DNA of 64,000 nt from contig UQGG01000008.1 in assembly GCA_900540475.1 (NCBI GenBank), positions 1 through 64,000 on the forward strand. The letters run 5' to 3'. Positions within the stretch are counted from its first letter, which is position 1. Each line of letters begins with the position of its first letter. A program made the translations under genes and the position numbers. The stretch comes from an uncultured Robinsoniella sp. (GTDB taxonomy: Bacteria > Bacillota > Clostridia > Lachnospirales > Lachnospiraceae). Shown piece by piece: positions 17,823-26,500 of this stretch. A model generated the notes under the pieces. That model was not told the origin of the DNA. It was given only the letters and a program-made list of their open reading frames with translations, and did not search any database.

Positions 17823-20174
17823 TTATTCTGACAAGTACAGATTTATTTTCTGCATTACATTTTTCACAGCCTCCTGGCTGGTAATGTTACCCTTTACACA
17901 TTGTTCCGCCTGCTCTTTGATGTTGTCTTTGATAACATTGTCTACTACCGCGGGTGTGGTCAGAGACTCAACCATCGCATTAAGCTCCTTGATATCAGTT
18001 TCCGAGGGCTGTTCCATCTTGAACTCTTTATTTTCACCGCTGGCTGTCAGATATGGTACTGTTTTTCCCAAACCTTCACTTCCGGCTTTAATTCCTTCAT
18101 CAAATGCTGTTTTATTCACGGGCAGCCCGCCGCCCTGATTAATACTCTGAGCTTCTTTGGAAAGTAAAAATTCCACGAATGTACCTGCCGTTTCCGTATC
18201 AGCACTTTTACTGCTGATTCCAATAGTTGCCATTGGAACAAATGCATTGGAGGTCTGCCCATTTAAAAGCCTTACTGCCCCGTCTCCCATTGCCTTATTG
18301 GCTGAGACCATCTGGACATACTGGGAAAAATCGGATAGCAGCCCGGCATTTAGAATGTTCTCTCCTCCCACCAATTGTCCAATACCCCCATTTATATTAT
18401 AGAATGAAGATTTCCCGTATTCACCCATAACCTTCTCATTTTCAGCTGCCTCCGGATGCTGATCACTGTCATATATTTGTTTTAACTGTGTATAGAAATC
18501 TTTTAAGGCATCCTCATTTAAGGTGCCATCTTCTTTTAACCATGCCGCTGAATTACTCGCATATAGTTTTTCAACTAAATCTCCAGGTTCATCGTTACCC
18601 AGCATTCCTTTATCAGGATTTTCTTTTTTCAATTTCTTTAACTGCTCCACCATCGTAGATAGATCCTTGATATCCTCTATATCTCCTTTTCTTCCCTGAA
18701 GCAGCGGCATCTTAAACCTGGTTGGAATTGCCTGTATCACATCCCCGTTTGCATACGTGTTTTTAATGCTTGGGATGATTCCCTCCGCATTTTCTACTTT
18801 ATTTAATATTTCTGTCAGATCCGTCAGCAATCCTTTTTCCAGATAGGATTTCACCGGCATGCCATCCAATACTAATATATCCGGTCCTTTACCTGCCATG
18901 ATATTTGTATTTAATGTACGAAGTGCATCCGAGACAGTAACAGCATCATTTCCTGCCGTCCCTACTTCCAAGGTAACAAAGATATCCGGATTCTTTTTCT
19001 GAAAGAATGCAATTGCCTGACGAATTTCCCCATTGTCTTCCAGACTGTATACTTTCACCTCTTTGCTGGGCGTGGACGGTGTGTCTTTGGAGTAAGTATA
19101 TTTAAAGAGTTTGTAGGTATCCGTCCCTTCCGCTCCGGCAACTAAAAACGATCCGTCTTCCAGCGCCGCCAGCGAAATAAACGAAAATTTCGGATTCCCC
19201 ATGGAGGTTAGCGCACCATTGATTACCTGTTCTACCAGATTTCCGCCGATTGTATGGCTGTATAAACCACCGTTTGTACTAAAGAACACCGATTTATCAT
19301 CTTTTCCTTTTGTAAATTTAAAGGCTTCTCCCATGCCGCCTGACATCTGCATTATTTCTGTTTCGTCTTTCCCTTTTAACAGTTGTTCATCAAGGGCTGC
19401 GTCCTTTTCCATTTGATCTCCGGTATCCAGATTATATAACTGTACTTCCGTATCGGTTACCACAATCAGGGTATTCCCCACCGCTTCAAAAGTAATTACA
19501 TACCCCTTCTTATCCACACTGTTGAAACTCTTTGTTATTTCCCCGGTCTTTGGGTCTATCACATGGATATTATTCTCAAAGTCCAGTCCAACCAGACTGC
19601 CGTCATCTGTAAAAGAAAATTTAGAAACAGCATTTTCGTATGACATGTATGCGCCTGCGGTTGACTCTTCTGTTCCTGCATTTAGATTACTCGCTTGAGG
19701 TAATTCTAATTTCAGTTCAGCTGTTGTTCCATTCTTATCAGTTATCCAATAATCCGTGGATGCCTCCCCCGTATCGGCTGTCCTGCCCATAACGGTTAAA
19801 GCCACTTCACCGGATGAAGATACTGCGGAAGCTATTATCTGAGACTGATTTTTTTCCATTTCTTCCGGCAGGCTGCTCACCTTTGACCAGGTGCTTCCTG
19901 CATCCTTAGAATCCCAGATAACGGATTTATTTTCATCGTCTGCAGCCAGCATTCTAACTCTGCCATCTGTCAATGTATTCATATTAATAAGTTTGCTCAT
20001 TCCCTGGGGAAGCTTCATCTCCTCTTCCAGGTACCTGCCCATTGCAGAAGTATTGGTACCTTTCGCGCCACCTCCGGAATTATCACTATTTCCAATTGTG
20101 CACCCGGCAAGAGTACTTATGGATAGCGCCGCCGCCAGTGACAGCCCCAGTACCTTTTTTATGATTTCTTTCAT
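17823..20174 (-). CDS. Solute-binding lipoprotein fused to an N-terminal beta-propeller-like domain
   Basis: I use the ATG at 20174, directly behind AGGAGGAAAT; the ORF extends 33 bases further without a better site. The 783-residue lipoprotein (lipobox LAGC, Cys25) is almost twice the usual size of a family 1 binding protein. Residues about 45-370 form repeated beta-strand blades, including an Asp-box-like motif SKDAGSTW (89-96) as in sialidase-type propellers. Residues about 373-783 are a type 1 extracellular solute-binding domain (FFQKKNPDIFVTLEV, GPDILVLDGMPVKSYLEKGLL). The propeller may present or bind a polymer or sense a surface. First gene of the five-gene operon running to 13192. Confidence 0.8.
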   Translation of the reverse strand: MKEIIKKVLGLSLAAALSISTLAGCTIGNSDNSGGGAKGTNTSAMGRYLEEEMKLPQGMSKLINMNTLTDGRVRMLAADDENKSVIWDSKDAGSTWSKVSSLPEEMEKNQSQIIASAVSSSGEVALTVMGRTADTGEASTDYWITDKNGTTAELKLELPQASNLNAGTEESTAGAYMSYENAVSKFSFTDDGSLVGLDFENNIHVIDPKTGEITKSFNSVDKKGYVITFEAVGNTLIVVTDTEVQLYNLDTGDQMEKDAALDEQLLKGKDETEIMQMSGGMGEAFKFTKGKDDKSVFFSTNGGLYSHTIGGNLVEQVINGALTSMGNPKFSFISLAALEDGSFLVAGAEGTDTYKLFKYTYSKDTPSTPSKEVKVYSLEDNGEIRQAIAFFQKKNPDIFVTLEVGTAGNDAVTVSDALRTLNTNIMAGKGPDILVLDGMPVKSYLEKGLLTDLTEILNKVENAEGIIPSIKNTYANGDVIQAIPTRFKMPLLQGRKGDIEDIKDLSTMVEQLKKLKKENPDKGMLGNDEPGDLVEKLYASNSAAWLKEDGTLNEDALKDFYTQLKQIYDSDQHPEAAENEKVMGEYGKSSFYNINGGIGQLVGGENILNAGLLSDFSQYVQMVSANKAMGDGAVRLLNGQTSNAFVPMATIGISSKSADTETAGTFVEFLLSKEAQSINQGGGLPVNKTAFDEGIKAGSEGLGKTVPYLTASGENKEFKMEQPSETDIKELNAMVESLTTPAVVDNVIKDNIKEQAEQCVKGNITSQEAVKNVMQKINLYLSE

Positions 20175-20281
20175 ATTTCCTCCTGTTGATCTATTTACCC
20201 TTTTCATGATTTCCTGTTCATCATAGCATCTCTTTCTCTAAGTTATCTCTAAAATTTATAGATTTATGAAAAAAAATAACT

Positions 20282-20302
20282 TTCACAATTACTTCACAAT
20301 TT
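20282..20302. promoter_or_regulatory. Tandem direct repeats, probable response-regulator operator
   Basis: TTCACAATTA (20282-20291) and TTCACAATTT (20293-20302) repeat with an 11-bp period, one helical turn, the usual arrangement of OmpR/PhoB-type sites. They sit in the 200-base divergent region between the importer operon (minus) and the two-component genes (plus), 28 bases upstream of a TATAAT at 20330-20335 that is a good -10 for the plus strand. Control of both operons by the adjacent regulator is likely. Confidence 0.55.
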
Positions 20303-20374
20303 ATAGTCTGTCCAGGGGGGTTTTTATGCTATAATAAAAAAGAATAAAACGAGTAAAGCAGTAAAGGAGCTATC

Positions 20375-21055
20375 ATGAGAATTTTAATTGTAGAAGATGA
20401 TGTCAAATTATGCGAATCTCTTAAGGTTCAGCTGGAGCAGGAGAATATCAGCGTTGATCTCTGCCATAATGGAGAAGACGGGTTACATCTTATTCGTGAT
20501 AAGGCCCATGATATTATCCTCTTGGATCGCATGATGCCGCTGATGGATGGTCTGGAGGTACTGCGTTTAATGCGTGGTGAACATATTTCCACACCGGTAA
20601 TTCTGGTAACAGCCCTTGGTGAATTGGATGATAAAATTGAGGGATTAGATTGCGGAGCCGATGATTATATTGTAAAACCATTTGCCTTTGGTGAACTTAT
20701 GGCGAGAATCCGCTGCATCGTGCGGCGGCCTCAAAAGTGGGAAAGCAGTGATTTATTGAATTTTGGAGATATTTCATACGATGCATCACTGAAAAAATTA
20801 GTAAAAACCGATTCTTCCTGCTCCCTTTCAAAACGGGAAGGGGATCTGCTGGAGTTATTTCTTCGCAATCCGGGTCAGACGCTTCCAAGACTTACCATTC
20901 TGACTAAGGTCTGGGGACCGGATGCAGATGTGGAGGAGGGAAACCTTGATAACTACATACATTTTTTAAGAAGGCGACTAAAGGGAGTTGGAAGCAGTCT
21001 GAAGCTGAAAACAGTCCGTGGCGTAGGTTATTGCCTGGAGGAAACCAATGTTTAA
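20375..21055 (+). CDS. OmpR/PhoB-family response regulator
   Basis: A 226-residue regulator: receiver domain with acidic pocket EDD (residues 7-9), phospho-acceptor Asp51 (ILLDRMMP) and conserved Lys in VKPF, then a winged-helix DNA-binding domain ending in the motif TVRGVGYCLE. The ATG lies behind AAAGGAG. The histidine kinase gene overlaps its 3' end by eight bases. It is divergent from the importer/adaptor operon with a tandem repeat between them, so it probably controls that operon and itself. Confidence 0.95.
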   Translation: MRILIVEDDVKLCESLKVQLEQENISVDLCHNGEDGLHLIRDKAHDIILLDRMMPLMDGLEVLRLMRGEHISTPVILVTALGELDDKIEGLDCGADDYIVKPFAFGELMARIRCIVRRPQKWESSDLLNFGDISYDASLKKLVKTDSSCSLSKREGDLLELFLRNPGQTLPRLTILTKVWGPDADVEEGNLDNYIHFLRRRLKGVGSSLKLKTVRGVGYCLEETNV

Positions 21056-22343
21056 AAAATTACACCTGCAGCTGACATTTTTTTGTACTCTGGTAACAGG
21101 TTTAATTCTAGTGAGTATGACCACCCTTTGCCTTTATATAGTAGAAAGCGGAATGAATGACCGGAGTTATACCTCTTTTCTGGATAACCTGAATACCATG
21201 CTGGCTCATTTTGAAAGCCAGTCTACAATTTCACATCAGTGGATTCTCCAGATGGAAGCAAATTATCATATCAAACTAAATATTCTGGATAATGACACCC
21301 CACTTTTCTCTCAGCAGCTTAATAACGATGAAGAGATATCCGTTATTTTTGAAGAGGCAGCGGAAAAAGCCAGAACAGACTATGATTTTAATGACGCCGG
21401 AATCAGCCCTGCAAATATTCTTGCCCGCCATATAGAATTTAAGATGAAAGGCAGCAATGGTCAGAAATATTATGCCTCCGTAGCTTTGATTCCAAAAGAT
21501 AATGGTTATCTGAATGTTACGGTTTTATATCCACTGGACAGCCTGGAACATGACATTATGGTACAAAGGACACTCTTTGGATTGCTGGACCTGCTTGCAG
21601 TGGGACTGCTCACCATTTTTAGCTGGCATTTTACCAAACGAATGATCCATCCGATCAAGGAAAGCAGGGAGCGCCAGGTGCAGTTTATTGCCGCAGCCTC
21701 CCATGAACTCCGTTCCCCTTTAACCGTAATATTAACCAGTTTATCCGCCATGAAAGTAGCGGATAAAAAGCAATCCGAACAATTTGCGGACTCTATTCAG
21801 TCGGAAGGACAGCGAATGTCCCGCCTGATCGATGACATGCTGACTCTTGCAAATGCCGATAACAGAACCTGGAGTATCCATCCCTCTGATATTGAACTGG
21901 ATACGCTGCTCTTGCAAACCTACGAGAAATATGAACGAATTGCCCGGGATAAAGGTCTGACCCTTGATGTGGACCTACCGGAAGACATCCCGCCTACCTA
22001 TCCCTGTGATGGTGAACGGGTTGCCCAGGTACTTTCCATACTCATTGACAATGCCATGAGTTATACACCAAAAGGCGGAAAAATAAAACTTGGACTAAAG
22101 ACGGAATCCTCCCGCATTCAGCTCTACGTTGCCGACAACGGACCGGGTGTTCCGGATGAATCCAAAAAGTCTATATTCGACCGGTTCTACCGGGTTGATA
22201 AGGCTCACAAGGACAAGGCTCATTTTGGACTTGGACTGTGTATTGCAAAAGAAATTGTAAAGTTACACAAAGGGAAAATAGCGGTGGAAGATACACCGGG
22301 AGGCGGAGCAACCTTCATTGTGACTCTGCCGCAGACTTCGTAA
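21048..22343 (+). CDS. Membrane sensor histidine kinase
   Basis: A 431-residue EnvZ-type kinase. A membrane segment at residues about 9-31, an extracellular sensor domain of about 140 residues, a second membrane segment (about 175-195) with no obvious long HAMP, HisKA with His219 in AAASHELRSP, and an HATPase domain (IDNAMSYTPKGGK, DNGPGVP, FGLGLCIAKEIV). Its start overlaps the regulator gene, with GGAGG before the ATG, so they form a cognate pair. The signal is unknown; context suggests envelope stress or the importer's substrate. Confidence 0.95.
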   Translation: MFKKLHLQLTFFCTLVTGLILVSMTTLCLYIVESGMNDRSYTSFLDNLNTMLAHFESQSTISHQWILQMEANYHIKLNILDNDTPLFSQQLNNDEEISVIFEEAAEKARTDYDFNDAGISPANILARHIEFKMKGSNGQKYYASVALIPKDNGYLNVTVLYPLDSLEHDIMVQRTLFGLLDLLAVGLLTIFSWHFTKRMIHPIKESRERQVQFIAAASHELRSPLTVILTSLSAMKVADKKQSEQFADSIQSEGQRMSRLIDDMLTLANADNRTWSIHPSDIELDTLLLQTYEKYERIARDKGLTLDVDLPEDIPPTYPCDGERVAQVLSILIDNAMSYTPKGGKIKLGLKTESSRIQLYVADNGPGVPDESKKSIFDRFYRVDKAHKDKAHFGLGLCIAKEIVKLHKGKIAVEDTPGGGATFIVTLPQTS

Positions 22344-22370
22344 AAAATTAGAATCATATCAGTTTTAATG

Positions 22371-22420
22371 CAGAAGAAGATAAGGAATGCGCATCATACC
22401 CTTATCTTCTTCTGTTCGTA
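22371..22420 (+). terminator. Terminator after the two-component operon
   Basis: A perfect 15-bp stem, arms CAGAAGAAGATAAGG (22371-22385) and CCTTATCTTCTTCTG (22400-22414), followed by TTCGTATTTAT. The tract is only moderately T-rich. It lies between convergent genes and may also stop glnA transcripts. Confidence 0.6.
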
Positions 22421-22467
22421 TTTATAGATCTCTGTTCGTTTATAGATCTATTTTCGTATTTATAAAT
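22414..22467. repeat. Short tandem repeat at the 3' end of glnA
   Basis: Nearly three copies of an 18-20 bp unit built on GTATTTATAGATCT (starting at 22416, 22436 and 22454) run from the terminator into the last codons and stop of glnA. Confidence 0.55.
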
Positions 22468-23890
22468 CGTAGTATCTCTGGAATTCTGCTGGGTGGGGAA
22501 CCTGGCTGATATCTTTGCTTTCTGCTCTTTTCCGTTTTATCCAGATTTCAATCAGACGCTCCGGAAATACCCCTGATTTTGTCAGGTATTCATGATCCTT
22601 TTCCAGTGCATCAAGTGCTTCGTCCAGATTTTTAGGCAATGACTGTATTTTTGCCTGCTGTTCCCAATCCAGGTCGTAAAGATTGAAATCATAGGGACCC
22701 CAGCCATTTTCCGATGGATCAATCTGGTTCTGTACACCATCCAGTCCGGCCATTAAAATAGCAGCATACGCATAATACGGATTCGCCGTAGCATCCGGGC
22801 AGCGAAGTTCAAAACGCTTTGTCTCCGGTGACTTTGCATATGCCGGTATACGCACTACCGCACTTCTGTTAGAAGTGGCATAACCGATTGTAACAGGCGC
22901 TTCATATCCCGGTACCAGGCGTTTAAAGGAGTTGGTAGATGGATTCGTCCAGGCACAGAGAGAAGCTGCATGTTTAAGCAACCCGCCTATAAAATAATGG
23001 GCTGTTTTACTGAGACCCGAATATCCTTCTTCATCATAGAATACCGGTGCGCCGTCCTTTTGCAGCAGCATATGCACATGCATTCCATTCCCGGCTTCCC
23101 GGTATACGGGCTTTGGCATAAAGGTTACCGTCTTTCCTTCTGAAACTGCCGCATTCTTAACCACATATTTTGTAATCATGGTTTTATCCGCCATATCCAC
23201 CATTTCTCCCAGTTCCACTTCTATTTCCATCTGTCCGGAACCGCCAACCTCATGATGGTGATATTTCACTTTAACTCCCCAGTCTTCCAGAATCATGCAC
23301 ATTTTGCTTCGAAGGTTATAATTAATATCATTGGGAGCTGCAATATGGTAGCCACCCTTTCCCGGGACCTGATAACCATTGTTAAATCCGTCATCAATGC
23401 CGGTATTCCACTGCGCCTGCCTGGTATCCACCGCATAAAACGATTCCTCCGGAGATACGGCAAACCGCACATCATCAAAAATATGAAACTCAAATTCCGG
23501 ACCGATAATCATCTTATCCGCTACCCCTGTCCGCCTCATATACTCTGCCGCACGAAGGCTGACATTGCGGGGATATTGATCAAATGGAGTATTGTCCTCT
23601 TTACCAATTACGCATACATCACCTGTCATCGATAATGTAGGAATCGAAACAAACGGATCTACTACTGCAGTTGCCGGATCCGGAATAAAAACCATATCAC
23701 TTTTTTCTATGGGCGCATACCCATAATTAGACCCGTCAAAGCCAATCCCATATTCAAATATATTATCGTCAAATCTTTCTGCCGGAATCGTGATATGGCG
23801 CCATCTGCCATCCAAATCTGTCATTTTAAAATCAATCATCCTGATTCCATTTTCTGCACATAACTGCTTTACCTTTTCACTTTTACCCAT
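22460..23890 (-). CDS. glnA: Glutamine synthetase, type I
   Basis: Ammonia assimilation: glutamate + NH3 + ATP to glutamine. The ATG at 23890 (MGKSEKVKQL) is preceded by GGAGG; an upstream TTG-initiated extension would include that site and is rejected. At 476 residues it is longer than the compact GSI-alpha form. Visible landmarks are GFDGSNYG, the metal-site EFEFHIFD, EVGGSGQMEIE, the ATP-site region GNGMHVHM and the signature NSFKRLVPGYEAP, plus RFELRCPD near the C-terminal third. A NLYDL segment occurs where adenylylated GSI-beta enzymes carry their target tyrosine. A small XRE-type gene lies upstream and the gene seems monocistronic. Confidence 0.95.
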   Translation of the reverse strand: MGKSEKVKQLCAENGIRMIDFKMTDLDGRWRHITIPAERFDDNIFEYGIGFDGSNYGYAPIEKSDMVFIPDPATAVVDPFVSIPTLSMTGDVCVIGKEDNTPFDQYPRNVSLRAAEYMRRTGVADKMIIGPEFEFHIFDDVRFAVSPEESFYAVDTRQAQWNTGIDDGFNNGYQVPGKGGYHIAAPNDINYNLRSKMCMILEDWGVKVKYHHHEVGGSGQMEIEVELGEMVDMADKTMITKYVVKNAAVSEGKTVTFMPKPVYREAGNGMHVHMLLQKDGAPVFYDEEGYSGLSKTAHYFIGGLLKHAASLCAWTNPSTNSFKRLVPGYEAPVTIGYATSNRSAVVRIPAYAKSPETKRFELRCPDATANPYYAYAAILMAGLDGVQNQIDPSENGWGPYDFNLYDLDWEQQAKIQSLPKNLDEALDALEKDHEYLTKSGVFPERLIEIWIKRKRAESKDISQVPHPAEFQRYYDL

Positions 23891-23994
23891 ACTGTCCTCC
23901 AATTTACTTTTATAGCAAACCCATATTTCAATTTTAGCATAGGATTTATGATAATTCTATAGGGAAATACACTTATTCCCCATTACAATCCCCC

Positions 23995-24339
23995 TCATTG
24001 GCCGGCATCACCGCAGTCGCGGCAAAGGCTGAACATATACTTAATTACCCTTCTATATAAGATGTCCGTAAGGTCATCCCTGTTCTTGATACTTTGCTCC
24101 ACTTCCTCATAATTGCGTTCCACCAGTATTTCATTCATTGTTATCCCCAGAAGAATACTCAGCGCTAACAAGTTATCCACACTTGGCAGTGCCAGTCCAC
24201 AAAACCACCGGTATATGGTCTGCGGACAGGCAAATCCCATATATTCCTGCAATTCCTTTACCGATATATTTTTTTCTTCGCATAAACATTTTATGTTCTC
24301 TCCTGTCTTCGGCATGTCTATAACCGGATATATTACCAC
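23995..24339 (-). CDS. Small XRE-type helix-turn-helix regulator
   Basis: A 114-residue protein with a Cro/CI-like helix-turn-helix in residues about 12-68 (ENIKCLCEEKNISVKELQEY, PQTIYRWFCGLALPSVDNLL, LSILLGITMNEIL) and a Cys-containing C-terminal tail (CRDCGDAG). The start is GTG at 24339 behind AAAGGGG. It stands alone between glnA and an unknown gene. Orphan regulators of this size are common in Lachnospiraceae; the target is unknown and the closeness to glnA may be chance. Confidence 0.8.
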   Translation of the reverse strand: MVIYPVIDMPKTGENIKCLCEEKNISVKELQEYMGFACPQTIYRWFCGLALPSVDNLLALSILLGITMNEILVERNYEEVEQSIKNRDDLTDILYRRVIKYMFSLCRDCGDAGQ

Positions 24340-24395
24340 TTTATCCCCTTTCTTTCATTTATGCTGAGACATATCTTTATTCCCGCGGGCAACGA

Positions 24396-24481
24396 GCCGG
24401 ATGGATGCGCTTGCTGATCCATCCGGCGGCTGCCGGTAGGATCAAATACCCTTTAACCGCAGCGCTGCATATTTGATATTC
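24396..24481. repeat. Two inverted repeats in the 24340-24519 gap
   Basis: A perfect 11-bp inverted repeat GCCGGATGGAT/ATCCATCCGGC (24396-24406, 24417-24427) is followed by a second, ATCAAATA/TATTTGAT flanking the self-complementary GCAGCGCTGC (about 24441-24480). Neither is followed by a good T-tract. They may end transcription of the upstream unknown gene or be a small palindromic repeat. Confidence 0.45.
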
Positions 24482-24519
24482 CACTGCTTGCGGCGGTTTT
24501 TTGACTGTATGTTTCGATA

Positions 24520-26112
24520 TCATTCATAATAGTGATCCAGCAGTCCCTCATTGGATATTAACGCATAATAAATTTGATAGCTCTCATCATTAACCGCTTT
24601 CACTCTGAAAAAAGGATAATATTTCTTCATATACTCATCATCCAGTATATGGTTGAAAATCTGGTTCCAGGATCTTTTACTCAATAAGAACTGCTCATTA
24701 TTGCATATTAACATCCTGCACCGCTCCCTTACCTTCAGAGGTAAAAACTTTTTGTCATACTCTTCATTGCTGACTTTTTTCATAAATTGGATCAGCTTTA
24801 TCACGCACTTCTCCAGCTGGGGTTCCAGGGTATCTCCTTCTTCATACTGCATAAGAGCATCAAAATCCGCAATATTATATACCTCTTTATCCTTCTCTTC
24901 CTCTTCCAGCATTTTCCCCATCTTAAGCATGATTTCATCATTGTCGTAAAACAAACTCTGAAAACTTTCCTGTTCTTCTTCATTTTCTTTTCGAAACTGT
25001 TCTGCAATCTTCTTCACATCACACTCTTCTTTAAAGCTTTTTTCCAGAACGGACATCATATCATCATAAGAGAGGTATGCGCTGACGTTTTCATTTACCG
25101 CTCCGGACATTAAGGCAAATACCTTTGACATCTGGTCTTTAATCGTCTCAATTTCTTCGCTGTCAGGCCTGTCCTGTATATGCTCCGTATAGTCATAAGT
25201 ATTTTTCTCTTTTACATATAATTTTGACTTTACGACTCGCCGGATAATGCTTTCAGCGGTAAGTACTTTTCTCCACTTATGATTTTCTTTAACCAGCATA
25301 CAGAACATTTCCAGGTCGAATCCCAGGGCAAAATATTTTTTCATTTCATGGATAAACCCTACCTGGTCCGGGGTGAACCCGCCGAATGCCTTCTGAAAAT
25401 ATGTTTTTATGGTATCTTCATCAAAATGTTCCCGGATAAAATCCCCCATCTTTTCATCTTTCTTTTCCATGCTAAGGGAAAGAAATGCTTCCAATCGCTC
25501 CTCGTCATCCAGGTTCATTTTTAAAACACGCTTATAAAGCTGGATCATACATGCCCTGTCTGTTAATTCTATGGGTATCTCCAGATATTGGTTTGCCCAG
25601 CGGATGGCACGCTTACACTGTCCCAGTGATATATCGCCATAGACAACAGCCGCTCCCGGCAGCCTTGCTTCTACCAGACAGCCCACAGCCAATAGATACA
25701 GGTGATATGGCTCTCCCTGTGTTTTTCCTCCCCATAGTTTTTTAATATCCGGAATCCGTTTATCTTCGTCCTCAATACACCCGCTGTCAGATAAAATTGA
25801 CCAGAACACATCCTGATCCAGCTGATCCCGGAATCCTTCTCCGTAATACTTCAGCTCTTTGGGAAAATGGAAGGACTCGCCCCTCTTTTTACTCACCAGG
25901 TCACCACTGGTAAACCAGCCCGAATGACCATATTGATTCGTGATTTCCCGCGTTTTCACATAAAACGAAAAAACCTGTCCGTATTTCTTGGCAGTTACAC
26001 GGTTTAAAAAAGGATAGTTCCGAATCAGAACCAGACTTTCTTTATATACTTTTTCCCATTCCTCTTTTGCAATTTTTTCCGGAACTACGTCCAGTGAAAT
26101 ATGAATCCCCAT
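24520..26112 (-). CDS. Conserved protein of unknown function
   Basis: A 530-residue protein that I do not recognise. No signal peptide, membrane segment or clear catalytic motif is visible. Residues 1-130 look like mixed alpha/beta (MGIHISLDVVPEKIAKEEW) with aromatic-rich segments; residues 130-330 are helical and contain a small-residue-rich stretch LEARLPGAAVVYGDISLGQC; a central acidic stretch near 395-430 (KENEEEQES, LEEEEKDKEVY) and a basic/aromatic C terminus follow. It has a strong GAGGAGG site and stands alone between glnA-XRE and the GH101 gene. Cytoplasmic location is likely. Confidence 0.7.
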   Translation of the reverse strand: MGIHISLDVVPEKIAKEEWEKVYKESLVLIRNYPFLNRVTAKKYGQVFSFYVKTREITNQYGHSGWFTSGDLVSKKRGESFHFPKELKYYGEGFRDQLDQDVFWSILSDSGCIEDEDKRIPDIKKLWGGKTQGEPYHLYLLAVGCLVEARLPGAAVVYGDISLGQCKRAIRWANQYLEIPIELTDRACMIQLYKRVLKMNLDDEERLEAFLSLSMEKKDEKMGDFIREHFDEDTIKTYFQKAFGGFTPDQVGFIHEMKKYFALGFDLEMFCMLVKENHKWRKVLTAESIIRRVVKSKLYVKEKNTYDYTEHIQDRPDSEEIETIKDQMSKVFALMSGAVNENVSAYLSYDDMMSVLEKSFKEECDVKKIAEQFRKENEEEQESFQSLFYDNDEIMLKMGKMLEEEEKDKEVYNIADFDALMQYEEGDTLEPQLEKCVIKLIQFMKKVSNEEYDKKFLPLKVRERCRMLICNNEQFLLSKRSWNQIFNHILDDEYMKKYYPFFRVKAVNDESYQIYYALISNEGLLDHYYE

Positions 26113-26357
26113 AGGTTACCTCCTCATTTATGCGTATAATTGTTTGCTATTTCATCATAGATGATTAGAATGAGGAAGTCATTGAATTACAAATTCAAAA
26201 ATTAGGGAAAACTGTGATTTTTCATATTATATGTTGTGTTTTATAATGCATAATAATAACTTTTTCATCTTTAGTGATTTATTATTCTAGAATACTATAA
26301 AAATTGGAATATTGCAAATTGAAATAAAGTATTATTCTATTAAGAAATCATTGCAAA

Positions 26358-26410
26358 AAAGAAGGCAGCTGCTCCGGTTATACTTAACCGGAAACAGCTG
26401 CCTCCTTTTT
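26358..26410. terminator. Strong bidirectional terminator after the GH101 gene
   Basis: Arms GGCAGCTG..CCGGTT (26364-26380) and AACCGG..CAGCTGCC (26386-26402) make a 14-bp stem. The plus strand continues CTCCTTTTTTTT and the minus strand TTCTTTTTTGC, so it works in both directions. The rest of the 26113-26500 gap is A+T-rich and shows no gene. Confidence 0.8.
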
Positions 26411-26500
26411 TTGAATTATTCGGTTTAAAATGTCTAGCCGATATTACTATCATATTGCTTTACATTCCTAAACTTACATTTACTGATTACTTTACAATCA

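Noticed and set aside
20172..20207. Extended start of the binding-protein gene (MKRVNRSTGGN)
   Set aside because: The added residues place a ribosome binding site AGGAGG inside the coding region and break the lipoprotein signal; the ATG at 20174 fits.
22414..22467. Recombination or attachment site
   Set aside because: Short A+T-rich tandem copies with no integrase gene nearby; simple slippage explains it.
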